64,000 nt of DNA from an uncultured Prevotella sp. Its GTDB lineage: Bacteria; Bacteroidota; Bacteroidia; Bacteroidales; Bacteroidaceae. The notes beneath the pieces are model-generated. The model did no database searches, was not told the DNA's origin, and worked only from the letters and a program-made list of their open reading frames with translations. A program made the position numbers and the translations under genes. The DNA lies in assembly GCA_900540375.1 (NCBI GenBank), contig UQFS01000015.1, positions 1 through 64,000 on the forward strand, read 5' to 3'. Positions 45,101 to 54,082 of this stretch are shown here, in pieces. Within the stretch, counting starts at the first letter, position 1. Each line of letters opens with the position of its first letter.

Positions 45101-45323
45101 GTTCCTGCGGTTTTGCCGGCTTGTCAGTCTTCTTTGTGCGCCTTATCCCTCTGTTTTCCTAAACTTGAGATTTCCGTTCTCCTTAGCTTGAGTTTCCGTC
45201 TTTCAAGGCTGAAGCCTTCAGACTTCTTTAGCTTAGATCCCATAAATATCTTGAGCTTTGAAAAAGTTTCTTAAATAACACGTACTATATTTCCAATTTA
45301 ATATTATTTATTACCCTTGATGC

Positions 45324-45352
45324 TTTGCTCTTGAGAGAAAATTGTACTTTTG
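45324..45352 (+). promoter_or_regulatory. Probable promoter of the MoxR-Bat operon
   Basis: TTTG (45324-45327), 17 bp, TACTTTTG (45345-45352) is close to the consensus. The leader to the moxR ATG is about 27 nt. The spacing is a little short. Confidence 0.55.
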
Positions 45353-45385
45353 CCATAAAAATGAACAGCATTAAAGCTTTATAAT

Positions 45386-46381
45386 ATGGCAGAATCAGTA
45401 GACATTAGAGAATTGAACATCAAGATTGAGCAGAACAGTGCCTTCGTTACGAACTTGGTGACAGGAATGAATCAGGTCATCGTCGGTCAGAAGCATTTGA
45501 TCGATGCGCTGCTCATTTCGTTGCTCAGCGACGGTCACATCCTGCTGGAGGGCGTACCTGGTTTGGCAAAGACACTCGCCATCAAGACACTCTCGCAGCT
45601 CGTGGATGCAGACTTCAGCCGTATACAGTTCACACCCGATTTGCTTCCTGCCGACGTGGTAGGTACGATGATCTATTCCCAAAAGGACGAGAACTTTCAG
45701 GTCAAGAAAGGCCCCGTCTTTGCCAACTTCGTGCTGGCTGATGAGATCAACCGTGCTCCGGCTAAGGTGCAGAGTGCTTTGCTTGAGGCCATGCAGGAGC
45801 ATCAGGTGACCATCGGCGAGAAGACTTTCGCACTGCCCAATCCGTTCCTCGTCATGGCAACGCAGAACCCTATCGAGCAGGAAGGTACCTATCAGTTGCC
45901 GGAGGCTCAGGTCGACCGTTTCATGCTCAAGGTGATCATCGACTATCCGACGCTGGAAGAGGAGAAAGCCATCATCCGCGAGAACCTGCAAGGAAAGATG
46001 CCTGAGGCGCATCCCGTGACGACAGCGGAGGAGATCATCCGTGCACGCGAGGTGGTGAATATGGTTTATATCGACGAGAAGATCGAGCAATATATCGCTG
46101 ACATCGTCTTCGCGACCCGTTATCCCGAGCGCTATGGCATGCCCGAATTGAAAGGCTTGATCACCTTCGGCGGTAGTCCGCGTGCAAGTATCAACCTTGC
46201 CAAAGCAGCCCGCGCCTATGCCTTCATCAAGCATCGCGGCTATGTGGTGCCGGAAGATGTGCGCGCTGTGGCTCACGATGTGCTGCGCCACCGCATCGGA
46301 CTCAGCTACGAGGCTGAGGCTGCCAATGTTTCCAGCGAGGAGATCGTCAGCAAGATCGTCAACAAGATTGAGGTACCTTGA
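45386..46381 (+). CDS. MoxR-family AAA+ ATPase
   Basis: A 331-residue AAA+ ATPase. Walker A is GVPGLAKT, Walker B is FVLADEINRAPAKVQSALLEAMQE (two blocks), sensor 1 is VMATQNPIEQEGTYQLPEAQ and the arginine-finger region follows (VDRFMLK). MoxR proteins act as chaperones for von Willebrand factor A (vWA) proteins, and here four such genes or partners follow (DUF58, BatA, BatB). It is the first gene of the run. Confidence 0.95.
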   Translation: MAESVDIRELNIKIEQNSAFVTNLVTGMNQVIVGQKHLIDALLISLLSDGHILLEGVPGLAKTLAIKTLSQLVDADFSRIQFTPDLLPADVVGTMIYSQKDENFQVKKGPVFANFVLADEINRAPAKVQSALLEAMQEHQVTIGEKTFALPNPFLVMATQNPIEQEGTYQLPEAQVDRFMLKVIIDYPTLEEEKAIIRENLQGKMPEAHPVTTAEEIIRAREVVNMVYIDEKIEQYIADIVFATRYPERYGMPELKGLITFGGSPRASINLAKAARAYAFIKHRGYVVPEDVRAVAHDVLRHRIGLSYEAEAANVSSEEIVSKIVNKIEVP

Positions 46382-46407
46382 TCAAAAAGCAAAAAGAAGG
46401 AGTCATC

Positions 46408-47277
46408 GTGGACACTAACGAGATACTACATCAGGTCAGAAAGATTGAAATCAAAGCCCGGGGATTGAGTCAGAACATCTTCGCGGGACAGTACCACTCT
46501 GCCTTTAAAGGCAAGGGTATGGCTTTCTCCGAGGTGCGTGAATATCAGTTCGGTGATGATGTCCGGGATATTGACTGGAACGTCACGGCCCGCTTCCACC
46601 ATCCTTACGTCAAGGTCTTTGAGGAGGAGCGCGAGCTCACGGTGATGCTGCTCATCGATGTCTCGGGATCGTTGGACTTCGGTACGACACAGCAGATGAA
46701 GCGTCAGCTGGCCACAGAGATCGCCGCTACGATCGCTTTTTCAGCCATTGAGAACAACGACAAGATCGGCGTCATCTTCTTCTCCGACCGCATTGAGAAG
46801 TATATCCCGCCGAAAAATGGACGTAAGCATATCCTTTACATCATCCGCGAGATGCTCGACTTCCATCCGCAAAGTACACGCACGGACATCGGTATGGCCA
46901 CAGCCTATCTCACCCGCGTGATGAAACGTCACTGCACTTCCTTTATCATCAGTGACTTCTACGACCGCAAGGACTTCACCAAGGAGATGGAGATAGCCAA
47001 CCGCAAACACGATGTGGTGGCCATACAGGTTTATGATCCGCGTGCCAGGCAGCTGCCCGATGTGGGATTGCTCAAGGTGATGGATGCTGAGACAGGCCAC
47101 GAGATGTATATCGACACATCGAGCAAAAAACTCCGGCAGGCGCATACGAGATACTGGATGGAGCGTGAGGACAAGCTCAACACGGTGTTTGCCAAAAGTC
47201 GCATCGACTGGACGGCGATTGCCACGAACGAAGATTTCACGAAGGCATTGATGTTGCTGTTCAAGCGAAGAGCCTGA
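46408..47277 (+). CDS. DUF58 protein with vWA-like domain
   Basis: A 289-residue cytoplasmic protein with the DUF58 signature GMAFSEVREYQFGDDVRDIDWNVTAR (read as two blocks) and a vWA fold whose metal site is DVSGS (LLIDVSGSLDFG). It is the standard partner of MoxR. An ORF begins with TTG at 46378, overlapping the moxR stop, but GTG at 46408 is preferred: it is preceded by AAAGAAGGAG, and the resulting (M)DTNEILHQVRKIEIKARG matches the family N-terminus. Confidence 0.9.
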   Translation: MDTNEILHQVRKIEIKARGLSQNIFAGQYHSAFKGKGMAFSEVREYQFGDDVRDIDWNVTARFHHPYVKVFEEERELTVMLLIDVSGSLDFGTTQQMKRQLATEIAATIAFSAIENNDKIGVIFFSDRIEKYIPPKNGRKHILYIIREMLDFHPQSTRTDIGMATAYLTRVMKRHCTSFIISDFYDRKDFTKEMEIANRKHDVVAIQVYDPRARQLPDVGLLKVMDAETGHEMYIDTSSKKLRQAHTRYWMEREDKLNTVFAKSRIDWTAIATNEDFTKALMLLFKRRA

Positions 47278-47345
47278 TTGCAGATAGTACTGGAGGAAAG
47301 ATCAAAGGTATTTCAGAAAAGATTAGAAGAGTAGAGAATAGGGTT

Positions 47346-48428
47346 ATGACCAAAAAGATATGGCAATATGTTTTGACGTGTATGATGATGCTGTTGTCAC
47401 TCAACGCTTCATCACAGGTCACCGTAGAGCAAAATGTGGACTCGGTGGGGATTCTCATCGGCGAACAGGCTCATTTGCAGCTTACCGTGACGATGCCCGC
47501 TGGCTCTACCATTCAGTGGCCGGCATTGAAGGAACGCCAGTTGGTGGTTCCGGGCGTGGAAGTTGTGAAGGTCGCTGACGCTGATACCTTGTCCACGAGC
47601 GGCAAGGAACTGAAGGTCAGAAAAGTCTACACGATCACCTCGTTTGACGAGCATCTCTATTCCATTCCTCCCTTATCTGTCAAAGTCAACGGCAAGACTT
47701 ATCAGGGTGGTGTTGCTGCACTGAAGGTGATTACGATGAATGTTGACACACTTCATCCCAACCAGTTCTTCCCGCCAAAGGATGTTCAGGACAATCCCTT
47801 CTCTTGGGCTGAGTGGAGTCCTTATTTCTGGTTGTCACTGCTGACGTTGCTGTTTGTGCTTGTGATGGGTTATCTCTTCATCCGTCTGTGTAGCAACAAA
47901 CCAGTGATCACGCGTATTCGCATCGTGAAACATGTGCCTGCTCATCAGCGCGCCCTCAATGCCATCAGTAAGATCAAGGAGGAGCATCTCACCACCAGCG
48001 AAGACCAGAAGACCTATTACACGCAGCTCACCGACACGCTGAGGAAATATATTCAGGAGCGCTTTGGCTTCAATGCCCTGGAGATGACGTCCAGCGAGAT
48101 CATTGAAAAGCTCAATGAGACTGGTGACAAGAAGATGATTGACGAGCTGCACGAACTTTTCACAACAGCAGACCTCGTGAAGTTCGCCAAATACTCTACG
48201 CTCATCAACGAGAACGACCTCAACTTGGTGAACGCCATCAACTTCATTGACGAAACCAAACAAGAAAACCAGCCCACCGAGGAACGTATCGTGCCGCAGT
48301 TGTCTGAGGGCGACAAGCGTACACGGCAGAACCGCATCACCATCAAGTCGCTGCTTTGGGCATTGGGTATCATCGCCGCGGCCTGTCTGGTGTATGTTTG
48401 CTATCATGTCTGGCTGCTGCTTGGATGA
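47346..48428 (+). CDS. Bat-operon membrane protein (BatD-like N-domain, TM, cytoplasmic tail)
   Basis: A 360-residue protein. After a signal peptide (ending NASSQ) there is a beta-sandwich ectodomain with BatD-like features, a membrane helix (about 160-180, YFWLSLLTLLFVLVMGYLF), a helical cytoplasmic domain (TDTLRKYIQERFGFNALEMTS, also seen near the end of BatD) and a last hydrophobic helix (LLWALGIIAAACLVYVCY). It sits between DUF58 and BatA, its usual place in Bacteroidetes. It probably joins the Bat complex; no enzyme motif is seen. Confidence 0.8.
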   Translation: MTKKIWQYVLTCMMMLLSLNASSQVTVEQNVDSVGILIGEQAHLQLTVTMPAGSTIQWPALKERQLVVPGVEVVKVADADTLSTSGKELKVRKVYTITSFDEHLYSIPPLSVKVNGKTYQGGVAALKVITMNVDTLHPNQFFPPKDVQDNPFSWAEWSPYFWLSLLTLLFVLVMGYLFIRLCSNKPVITRIRIVKHVPAHQRALNAISKIKEEHLTTSEDQKTYYTQLTDTLRKYIQERFGFNALEMTSSEIIEKLNETGDKKMIDELHELFTTADLVKFAKYSTLINENDLNLVNAINFIDETKQENQPTEERIVPQLSEGDKRTRQNRITIKSLLWALGIIAAACLVYVCYHVWLLLG

Positions 48429-48452
48429 GAGGAACATTAAAGATTGACGATC

Positions 48453-49451
48453 ATGGAATTTGCTGATAAACAATATTTCTTGCTGCTGTTGCTGCTCATC
48501 CCTTATATCCTGTGGTATTTCCTTTACCGCAAGAGAGATGAGCCGACACTGCGGATGGGTGACACCTACGCCTATCAGAATGCACCGAAGAGCTGGCGAG
48601 TACGCCTCGTCAACGCTCCGATGTTCCTGCGTTGTGTGGTGTTTACGCTCATCGTCTTCATCCTGGCTCGCCCTCAAACCCGTAACTCATGGGGACACAA
48701 ACAGGTCGAGGGCATCGACATCATGCTGGCCATGGACGTGTCTACTTCCATGCTGGCAGAGGACTTGAAGCCAAACCGCATTGAGGCCGCCAAGGATGTG
48801 GCCGCAGAGTTCATCTCCGGCAGACCCAATGACAATATCGGTCTGACGATCTTCGCGGGCGAGGCTTTCACACAGTGCCCGATGACCACTGATCATACGT
48901 CGTTACTGAATCTGCTGCAAAACGTGCGCACAGACATCGCTGCCCGTGGACTCATCCAGGACGGAACGGCTTTGGGTATGGGGCTGACCAACGCCGTGTC
49001 ACGATTGAAAGACTCTAAGGCCAAGAGCAAAGTGGTGATCTTGCTGACCGATGGTAGTAACAACATGGGTGACATCTCGCCGCTGACAGCTGCCCAGATC
49101 GCCAAATCGTTGGGTATCAGAGTCTATACGATCGGCGTGGGAACCAATAAAGTGGCACCCTATCCCGTGCAGGTGGCCGGTACCGTGCAGTATGTCAACA
49201 TGCCGGTGGAGATTGATACGAAAACGCTGAGCGACATCTCGGCGATCACGGACGGCAATTTCTATCGTGCCACCAACAACCGGCAGCTGAAGCAGATCTA
49301 TCACGATATCGACCAACTGGAAAAGACGAAGATGAATGTCAAGAAGTATTCGCGCTACTACGAGGCTTACCAGCCCTTCGCCATCGCCGCGGTCTTTTTC
49401 CTCTTGTTGGAGATTCTGCTGCGCAACACGGTTTTGCGTCGACTGCCTTAA
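48453..49451 (+). CDS. batA: BatA, vWA-domain membrane protein
   Basis: A 332-residue protein with two N-terminal membrane helices, a vWA domain (MIDAS motif DVSTS in MLAMDVSTSMLAEDLKPNR, and LLTDGSNNMGD) and a C-terminal helix (FAIAAVFFLLLEILL). The ATG at 48453 (MEFADKQYFLLLLLL) is preferred over the TTG three codons earlier. Bat proteins are linked to oxygen tolerance and envelope stress in Bacteroides. A 194-bp gap with a 22-nt repeat array separates it from batB. Confidence 0.92.
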   Translation: MEFADKQYFLLLLLLIPYILWYFLYRKRDEPTLRMGDTYAYQNAPKSWRVRLVNAPMFLRCVVFTLIVFILARPQTRNSWGHKQVEGIDIMLAMDVSTSMLAEDLKPNRIEAAKDVAAEFISGRPNDNIGLTIFAGEAFTQCPMTTDHTSLLNLLQNVRTDIAARGLIQDGTALGMGLTNAVSRLKDSKAKSKVVILLTDGSNNMGDISPLTAAQIAKSLGIRVYTIGVGTNKVAPYPVQVAGTVQYVNMPVEIDTKTLSDISAITDGNFYRATNNRQLKQIYHDIDQLEKTKMNVKKYSRYYEAYQPFAIAAVFFLLLEILLRNTVLRRLP

Positions 49452-49471
49452 TGATTAGTGAGGCAAAGACC

Positions 49472-49596
49472 CCTATATATAATAATAAGGTGTAGCAAAC
49501 CGATGTTAAAGGTACTGTGAATCGATGTTTAAAGTGTAGCATACCTACGTTTTAAGTGTAGCGAACCGATGTTTGCAGTGTAGGAAACTGAAATGA
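49472..49596. repeat. Five-unit 22-nt tandem array between batA and batB
   Basis: Five imperfect units in exact 22-nt phase begin at 49487, 49509, 49531, 49553 and 49575. The shared core is GTGTAG.AAACCGATGTT with variants. The array is preceded by CCCTATATATAATAATAAGG (49471-49490), nearly identical to the loop of the terminator at 21946-21989. The period is about two DNA turns and not a multiple of three, so it is unlikely to be coding. Confidence 0.75.
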
Positions 49597-49645
49597 AGAG
49601 AATCCTGAGGCTTAGGCCGACAGAAAAAAGATAAACGAAAAGACA

Positions 49646-50671
49646 ATGAGATTTGAAGATCCGACATACTTATGGCTACTCTGCCTGTTGCCTCTGCTGT
49701 TTCTGCTGAGGGTAGCAAGCCATTTCAAGCAGAAGAAACGGCTTCGCCAGCTGGGTGACCCTCAGCTGTTGAAGCAGCTCATGCCTGACGTTTCAAAGGT
49801 AAGGCGTGCGGTGAAGTTCTGGTTGATGATGGGTGCGATGGCCATGCTCATCCTTGTTTTGGCGCGTCCGCAAATGGGAACGCATGTGTCACACGACAAG
49901 CGTCAGGGCATCGAAGCCATCATCTGTATGGACATCTCCAATTCCATGCTCGCCCAGGACGTCGTGCCAAGCCGACTGGAAAAGAGCAAGATGCTCGTCG
50001 AAAATATGATCGACCACTTCACCAACGATAAAGTGGGACTTGTGGTCTTCGCCGGTGATGCCTTCGTACAGTTGCCGATCACCGCCGACTACGTCTCGGC
50101 CAAGATGTTCCTGCAGGACATCAATCCTTCGCTCATTGCTACTCAAGGTACAGATATCGGCCATGCCATACAGTTGGCTATGCACAGTTTCACGCAGGCC
50201 GACAATATCGGACGCGCTATTATCGTCATCACCGACGGTGAAGACCACGAAGGCGGTGCAGAGGAAGCTGCTGCCGCAGCCAAGAAGAAAGGTATCAACG
50301 TGTTTATCCTTGGCGTCGGTGATCCTCACGGTGCACCGATTCCTACCGGTGACGGCTACATGAAGGATGCGTCAGGACAGACAGTGATGAGTGCGCTCAA
50401 CGAGCAGATGTGCCGAAGAATAGCACAGGCAGGCAGTGGCATGTACATTCATGTCAACAATACGGCAGACGCTCAGAACGAGTTGAACAACGATTTGGTC
50501 AAACTGCAGCAAGGTACTACCGATGCTGTGGTTTATAGCGATTACAACGAGCAGTTCCAGGCTTTTGCCATCATTGCTCTGCTCCTTCTCGTCTTGGATG
50601 CTTGTCTGATGGAGACCAGGAATCCATTGCTGAAGAGGGTAACGATCTTTAAGAATAAGGGGAAGAAATAA
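49646..50671 (+). CDS. batB: BatB, vWA-domain membrane protein
   Basis: A 341-residue paralogue of BatA: N-terminal helices (LWLLCLLPLLFLLRV and FWLMMGAMAMLILVLARPQ), a vWA domain with MIDAS DISNS (CMDISNSMLAQDV) and VITDGEDHEGG, and a C-terminal helix (FAIIALLLLVLDACL). It overlaps the batC start by one base, consistent with coupled translation. Its role is inferred from the Bat operon. Confidence 0.92.
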   Translation: MRFEDPTYLWLLCLLPLLFLLRVASHFKQKKRLRQLGDPQLLKQLMPDVSKVRRAVKFWLMMGAMAMLILVLARPQMGTHVSHDKRQGIEAIICMDISNSMLAQDVVPSRLEKSKMLVENMIDHFTNDKVGLVVFAGDAFVQLPITADYVSAKMFLQDINPSLIATQGTDIGHAIQLAMHSFTQADNIGRAIIVITDGEDHEGGAEEAAAAAKKKGINVFILGVGDPHGAPIPTGDGYMKDASGQTVMSALNEQMCRRIAQAGSGMYIHVNNTADAQNELNNDLVKLQQGTTDAVVYSDYNEQFQAFAIIALLLLVLDACLMETRNPLLKRVTIFKNKGKK

Positions 50672-51366
50672 TGGACATACGTAAGTATATTCTTTTGATC
50701 CTGCTGGTCTTCGCGAGTGTCACGCAGATGCAGGCGCAGGCTGACCGACAGTTCATCCGGAACGGCAACAAGCTCTACCGGCAGCAGAACTATGCCAGGG
50801 CTGAGACGGAATACCGTAAGGCTCTCAGCAAGAATGCACGCAACACGCAGGCAATGTATAATCTCGGTTGTGCGCTGATGATGCAGCAGAAAGATTCAGC
50901 CGCCATCGTACAGCTGCAAAACGCCGGGCGCAGTGAGCAGTCACCGCGTCGCAAGGCGATGGCTTATCACAATGTCGGTGTGATCTGTCAGGGACATCAG
51001 ATGTATGGAGAGGCCATCGAAGCCTACAAGGAGAGTCTGCGCAATAATCCGAGCGACAACGAGACCCGCTATAACCTTGCACTCTGCCAACGGTTGCAGA
51101 AGAAGCAAAAACAAAACGGAGGCAAGAACAATCAGAAGAACAAAAACAAGAAAGACAATAAGAATCAACAGAATAAGCAGAAGAACAATAATCAGAACAA
51201 ACAAGATCAGAACAATCAGCAAAAACAGCAACCCAAAGATCAGATGAGCAAAGACAATGCTCAGCAGTTGCTCAACTATGCCATCCAACAGGAGAAGGCT
51301 ACACAAGAGCGTTTGAAGCGCAACGAACAGCAGCCGCAACGTAGAAGATTGCAGCAAAACTGGTAA
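50671..51366 (+). CDS. batC: BatC, TPR protein with Asn/Gln/Lys-rich tail
   Basis: A 231-residue protein: signal peptide (ending MQAQA), two to three TPR units (residues about 25-140: GNKLYRQQNYARAETEYRKAL, NTQAMYNLGCALM, MAYHNVGVICQGHQMYGEAI) and then about 60 residues made almost only of Asn, Gln and Lys. The tail is low-complexity and probably disordered. TPRs likely bind other Bat proteins in the periplasm. Confidence 0.88.
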   Translation: MDIRKYILLILLVFASVTQMQAQADRQFIRNGNKLYRQQNYARAETEYRKALSKNARNTQAMYNLGCALMMQQKDSAAIVQLQNAGRSEQSPRRKAMAYHNVGVICQGHQMYGEAIEAYKESLRNNPSDNETRYNLALCQRLQKKQKQNGGKNNQKNKNKKDNKNQQNKQKNNNQNKQDQNNQQKQQPKDQMSKDNAQQLLNYAIQQEKATQERLKRNEQQPQRRRLQQNW

Positions 51367-51402
51367 TAAAGTGTACTTGAAATCTGATATAGTGTACTTG
51401 AT

Positions 51403-53244
51403 ATGATGACGCGTCGAATAATTCACATATTTGTTTTCACCTTGATGCTGGCTGCCGTGGCGCTGGCATCGCAGGCTCAGATTGTCGTGTCTGTCCCCTC
51501 GCATGTGGAGGCGGGAGAGAACTTCCGGCTGTCCTATACCATCAACACGCAAGATGTTGATGAGTTCCGTGCCGGTAGCATTCCCGGCGGACTGGAGCTG
51601 ATTGCCGGCCCTTACACCTCGCAGCAGTCGAGCTACCGTATGGTCAATGGCCACACGAGCAGTTCTTCTTCCATCACCTTCACCTATACGCTCTATGCCG
51701 CCAAGGACGGATCGTTCACGATTCCGCCAGCTCATGCACATATCAATGGGCGTATGGTAGCCTCACGGGCCGCTAAGGTGGTAGTCAACGGCCGGTCTCG
51801 CAACAGTGGCGGCGCACCGAAGATGCATGGTGAAGACGAAAGTCGTGAGCCAAGCATGGCTTCGGCAGACAGCAAAATCACGGCCAATGACCTGTTTATC
51901 AAGGTGACAGCCAACAAGCGACGGGTACATGAACAGGAGCCGATCCTGCTTACATACAAGGTCTACTCCCTTGTGGACTTGACACAGCTCGAGGGTAAGA
52001 TGCCCGACCTTACCGGTTTCCACTCCCAGGAGGTGCCGCTGCCTCAGCAAAAGAGCTTCCATCTCGAACGCGTCAATGGTAAGACCTACCGTGCTGTGAC
52101 CTGGAGTCAGTATGTCATGTATCCGCAGATGACGGGCAATCTTCAGATTCCGAGCATCACGTTCAAGGGCATTGTGGTACAGCAAAACCGCTCCGTCGAT
52201 CCCTTTGAGGCTTTCCTCAATGGTGGATCAGGCTATGTTGAGGTACACCGCAACATTGTGGCGCCGGGACTGACCGTACAGGTGGATCCATTACCAACCA
52301 AGCCAACAGGCTTCTCCGGTGGTGTGGGTAAGTTCAACATCTCTGCTCAGCTTACCAAGAAGGAAGTGAAAGCCGGTGATCCTGTCACCCTCAGAGTAGT
52401 GGTAGGCGGCAATGGCAACCTTAAGCTGATTAAGCAACCCGAGGTCAATTTCCCCAATGACTTTGACAAATACGACGCAAAGGTGACCGACAAGACCAAG
52501 CTGACATCCACCGGCGTGGGTGGCAACATGATCTACGACTTCCTCTTTGTGCCGCGCAACCAGGGCACTTACACCATCCCCGCGGTATCGTTTACTTATT
52601 ACGACACCGATTTGAATGCTTATAAGACCATCAAGACACAGTCGTTCAAGTTGATTGTTGACAAAGGCGATGGTAACAGTACGTCGGCAGACTATGATGT
52701 TCAGAAGGCCAACGACATTCACGACATCATGTCGGGCAAGTGTGAGCAGCGTCAGGTGGGCAATTTCTTCTTCGGTTCCACTTCCTGGTGGATCTCGTTG
52801 CTCTTGCCTTTAATCGCCTTCGTCGTGCTGTTGGTCATCTTCCGCAAGCGTGCTTTGGATCATGCCGATGCGGTGAAGATGCGTGGCAAGAAGGCTAACA
52901 AGATCGCCCGTAAGCGTTTGAAGAGAGCCAGCAAGCTGATGTTCCAAGGCAAGAGCGAGACCTTCTACGACGAAGTGCTCCGTGCGCTGTGGGGCTATGT
53001 GGGCTATAAGCTCAACATTCCGGTGGAACAACTCAACCGCGACAATATCACTGAGAAGCTGCAAGGCCACCTGGTCGATGATGCCACGATTGGCAAGTTC
53101 ATCTCAGCCCTCGATACTTGCGAGTTTGAACGCTACGCTCCCGGCGATGCCTCCGGCAATATGGAGAAGACCTTCAACAGTGCGATGACAGCTATCGAAG
53201 AGATCGAGGAAGTGATGAAACGCAACGGTGGACGCAAGAAATGA
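51403..53244 (+). CDS. batD: BatD, oxygen-tolerance-associated membrane protein
   Basis: A 613-residue BatD-family protein. The signal peptide (ending ALASQAQ) is followed by beta-rich periplasmic domains (VVSVPSHVEAGENFRLSYTI, FIKVTANKRRVHEQEPILLTY, and a third near GDPVTLRVVVGG), a membrane helix (SLLLPLIAFVVLLVIF) and a cytoplasmic helical domain (FYDEVLRALWGYVGYKL). It is the largest Bat component and probably organises the complex. Length and order are usual for the family. Confidence 0.92.
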   Translation: MMTRRIIHIFVFTLMLAAVALASQAQIVVSVPSHVEAGENFRLSYTINTQDVDEFRAGSIPGGLELIAGPYTSQQSSYRMVNGHTSSSSSITFTYTLYAAKDGSFTIPPAHAHINGRMVASRAAKVVVNGRSRNSGGAPKMHGEDESREPSMASADSKITANDLFIKVTANKRRVHEQEPILLTYKVYSLVDLTQLEGKMPDLTGFHSQEVPLPQQKSFHLERVNGKTYRAVTWSQYVMYPQMTGNLQIPSITFKGIVVQQNRSVDPFEAFLNGGSGYVEVHRNIVAPGLTVQVDPLPTKPTGFSGGVGKFNISAQLTKKEVKAGDPVTLRVVVGGNGNLKLIKQPEVNFPNDFDKYDAKVTDKTKLTSTGVGGNMIYDFLFVPRNQGTYTIPAVSFTYYDTDLNAYKTIKTQSFKLIVDKGDGNSTSADYDVQKANDIHDIMSGKCEQRQVGNFFFGSTSWWISLLLPLIAFVVLLVIFRKRALDHADAVKMRGKKANKIARKRLKRASKLMFQGKSETFYDEVLRALWGYVGYKLNIPVEQLNRDNITEKLQGHLVDDATIGKFISALDTCEFERYAPGDASGNMEKTFNSAMTAIEEIEEVMKRNGGRKK

Positions 53245-53286
53245 GTGTTGGGCTGTTGGTAAAGTAGAAAAGATGAGGAAGGAATC

Positions 53287-54066
53287 ATGATGAAGAAGCA
53301 TATCTCAAACATAGGAAACAGCGTCAGGCGCCTGCTCATGCTCATGACAGGCCTGCTGACGTGCACGCTGTCCTTTGCTATTATAAAGGACAATGCCGAC
53401 ACGGCCTATAGGCAAGGCAAGTACCAGCAGGCGATCATCGACTACCAGGAACTGCTGAAAGAAGGCGTTTCGCCGGAACTATATTACAATCTTGGTAATG
53501 CCTACTACCGTAGCGACAACCTTGCGCAGGCTATCCTGGCTTATGAGCGGGCCGCACAGTTGTCTCCGGGAAGCAGCGACATCCGCTTCAACTTGCAGTT
53601 TGCGCGTGCCAAGACCATCGACAAAATCGTGCCGGACAACGAGATGCTCTTTGTCACTTGGTACAAGCGGATTGTCAACTTCACGAGCGTGGACAACTGG
53701 GCACGTGCGGGTATTGTTGCCGTCGTGCTGGCCTTGCTGTTGATGCTGGCTTATCTCTTCGGCTCACAACTGCTGGTTCGCAAGATCGGATTCTATGGCA
53801 GCGGCATCGCTTTGCTGCTGTTTATCGTCACCACCTTCTTTGCGTGGCAACAGAAACAAAACCTTGAGCGTCATTGCGGCGCCATCATCATGGCACCATC
53901 CGTGACGATCAAGAAGACACCCGTCGCCAATGGTACCGACGCTTTCGTGCTTCATGAAGGCACCAGGGTGGACATCACGGACAAGAGTATGAAGTCGTGG
54001 TATGGCATACAAGTCGGAGATGGCCGTGAAGGATGGATTCCGGCTTCGCAAGTAGAGGTCATTTAA
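53287..54066 (+). CDS. batE: BatE, TPR and SH3-like membrane protein
   Basis: A 259-residue protein: signal peptide or first helix, TPR pairs (YRQGKYQQAIIDYQELLKEG, YYNLGNAYYRSDNLAQAILA), two membrane helices (about 135-185, GIVAVVLALLLMLAYLFG and GIALLLFIVTTFFAW) and a C-terminal bacterial SH3-like domain (FVLHEGTRVDITDKSMKSW, then VGDGREGWIPASQVEVI). SH3 domains of this kind often bind cell-wall peptides. Last of the Bat genes. Confidence 0.9.
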   Translation: MMKKHISNIGNSVRRLLMLMTGLLTCTLSFAIIKDNADTAYRQGKYQQAIIDYQELLKEGVSPELYYNLGNAYYRSDNLAQAILAYERAAQLSPGSSDIRFNLQFARAKTIDKIVPDNEMLFVTWYKRIVNFTSVDNWARAGIVAVVLALLLMLAYLFGSQLLVRKIGFYGSGIALLLFIVTTFFAWQQKQNLERHCGAIIMAPSVTIKKTPVANGTDAFVLHEGTRVDITDKSMKSWYGIQVGDGREGWIPASQVEVI

Positions 54067-54082
54067 TCGTTTTCAGGTAATC

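Noticed and set aside
45035..45274. A 79-codon frame after the DUF4923 gene
   Set aside because: It starts directly after the stop, crosses the terminator and has low-complexity content.
49487..49596. Possible CRISPR array
   Set aside because: The 22-nt units are contiguous with no unique spacers and there are no cas genes.
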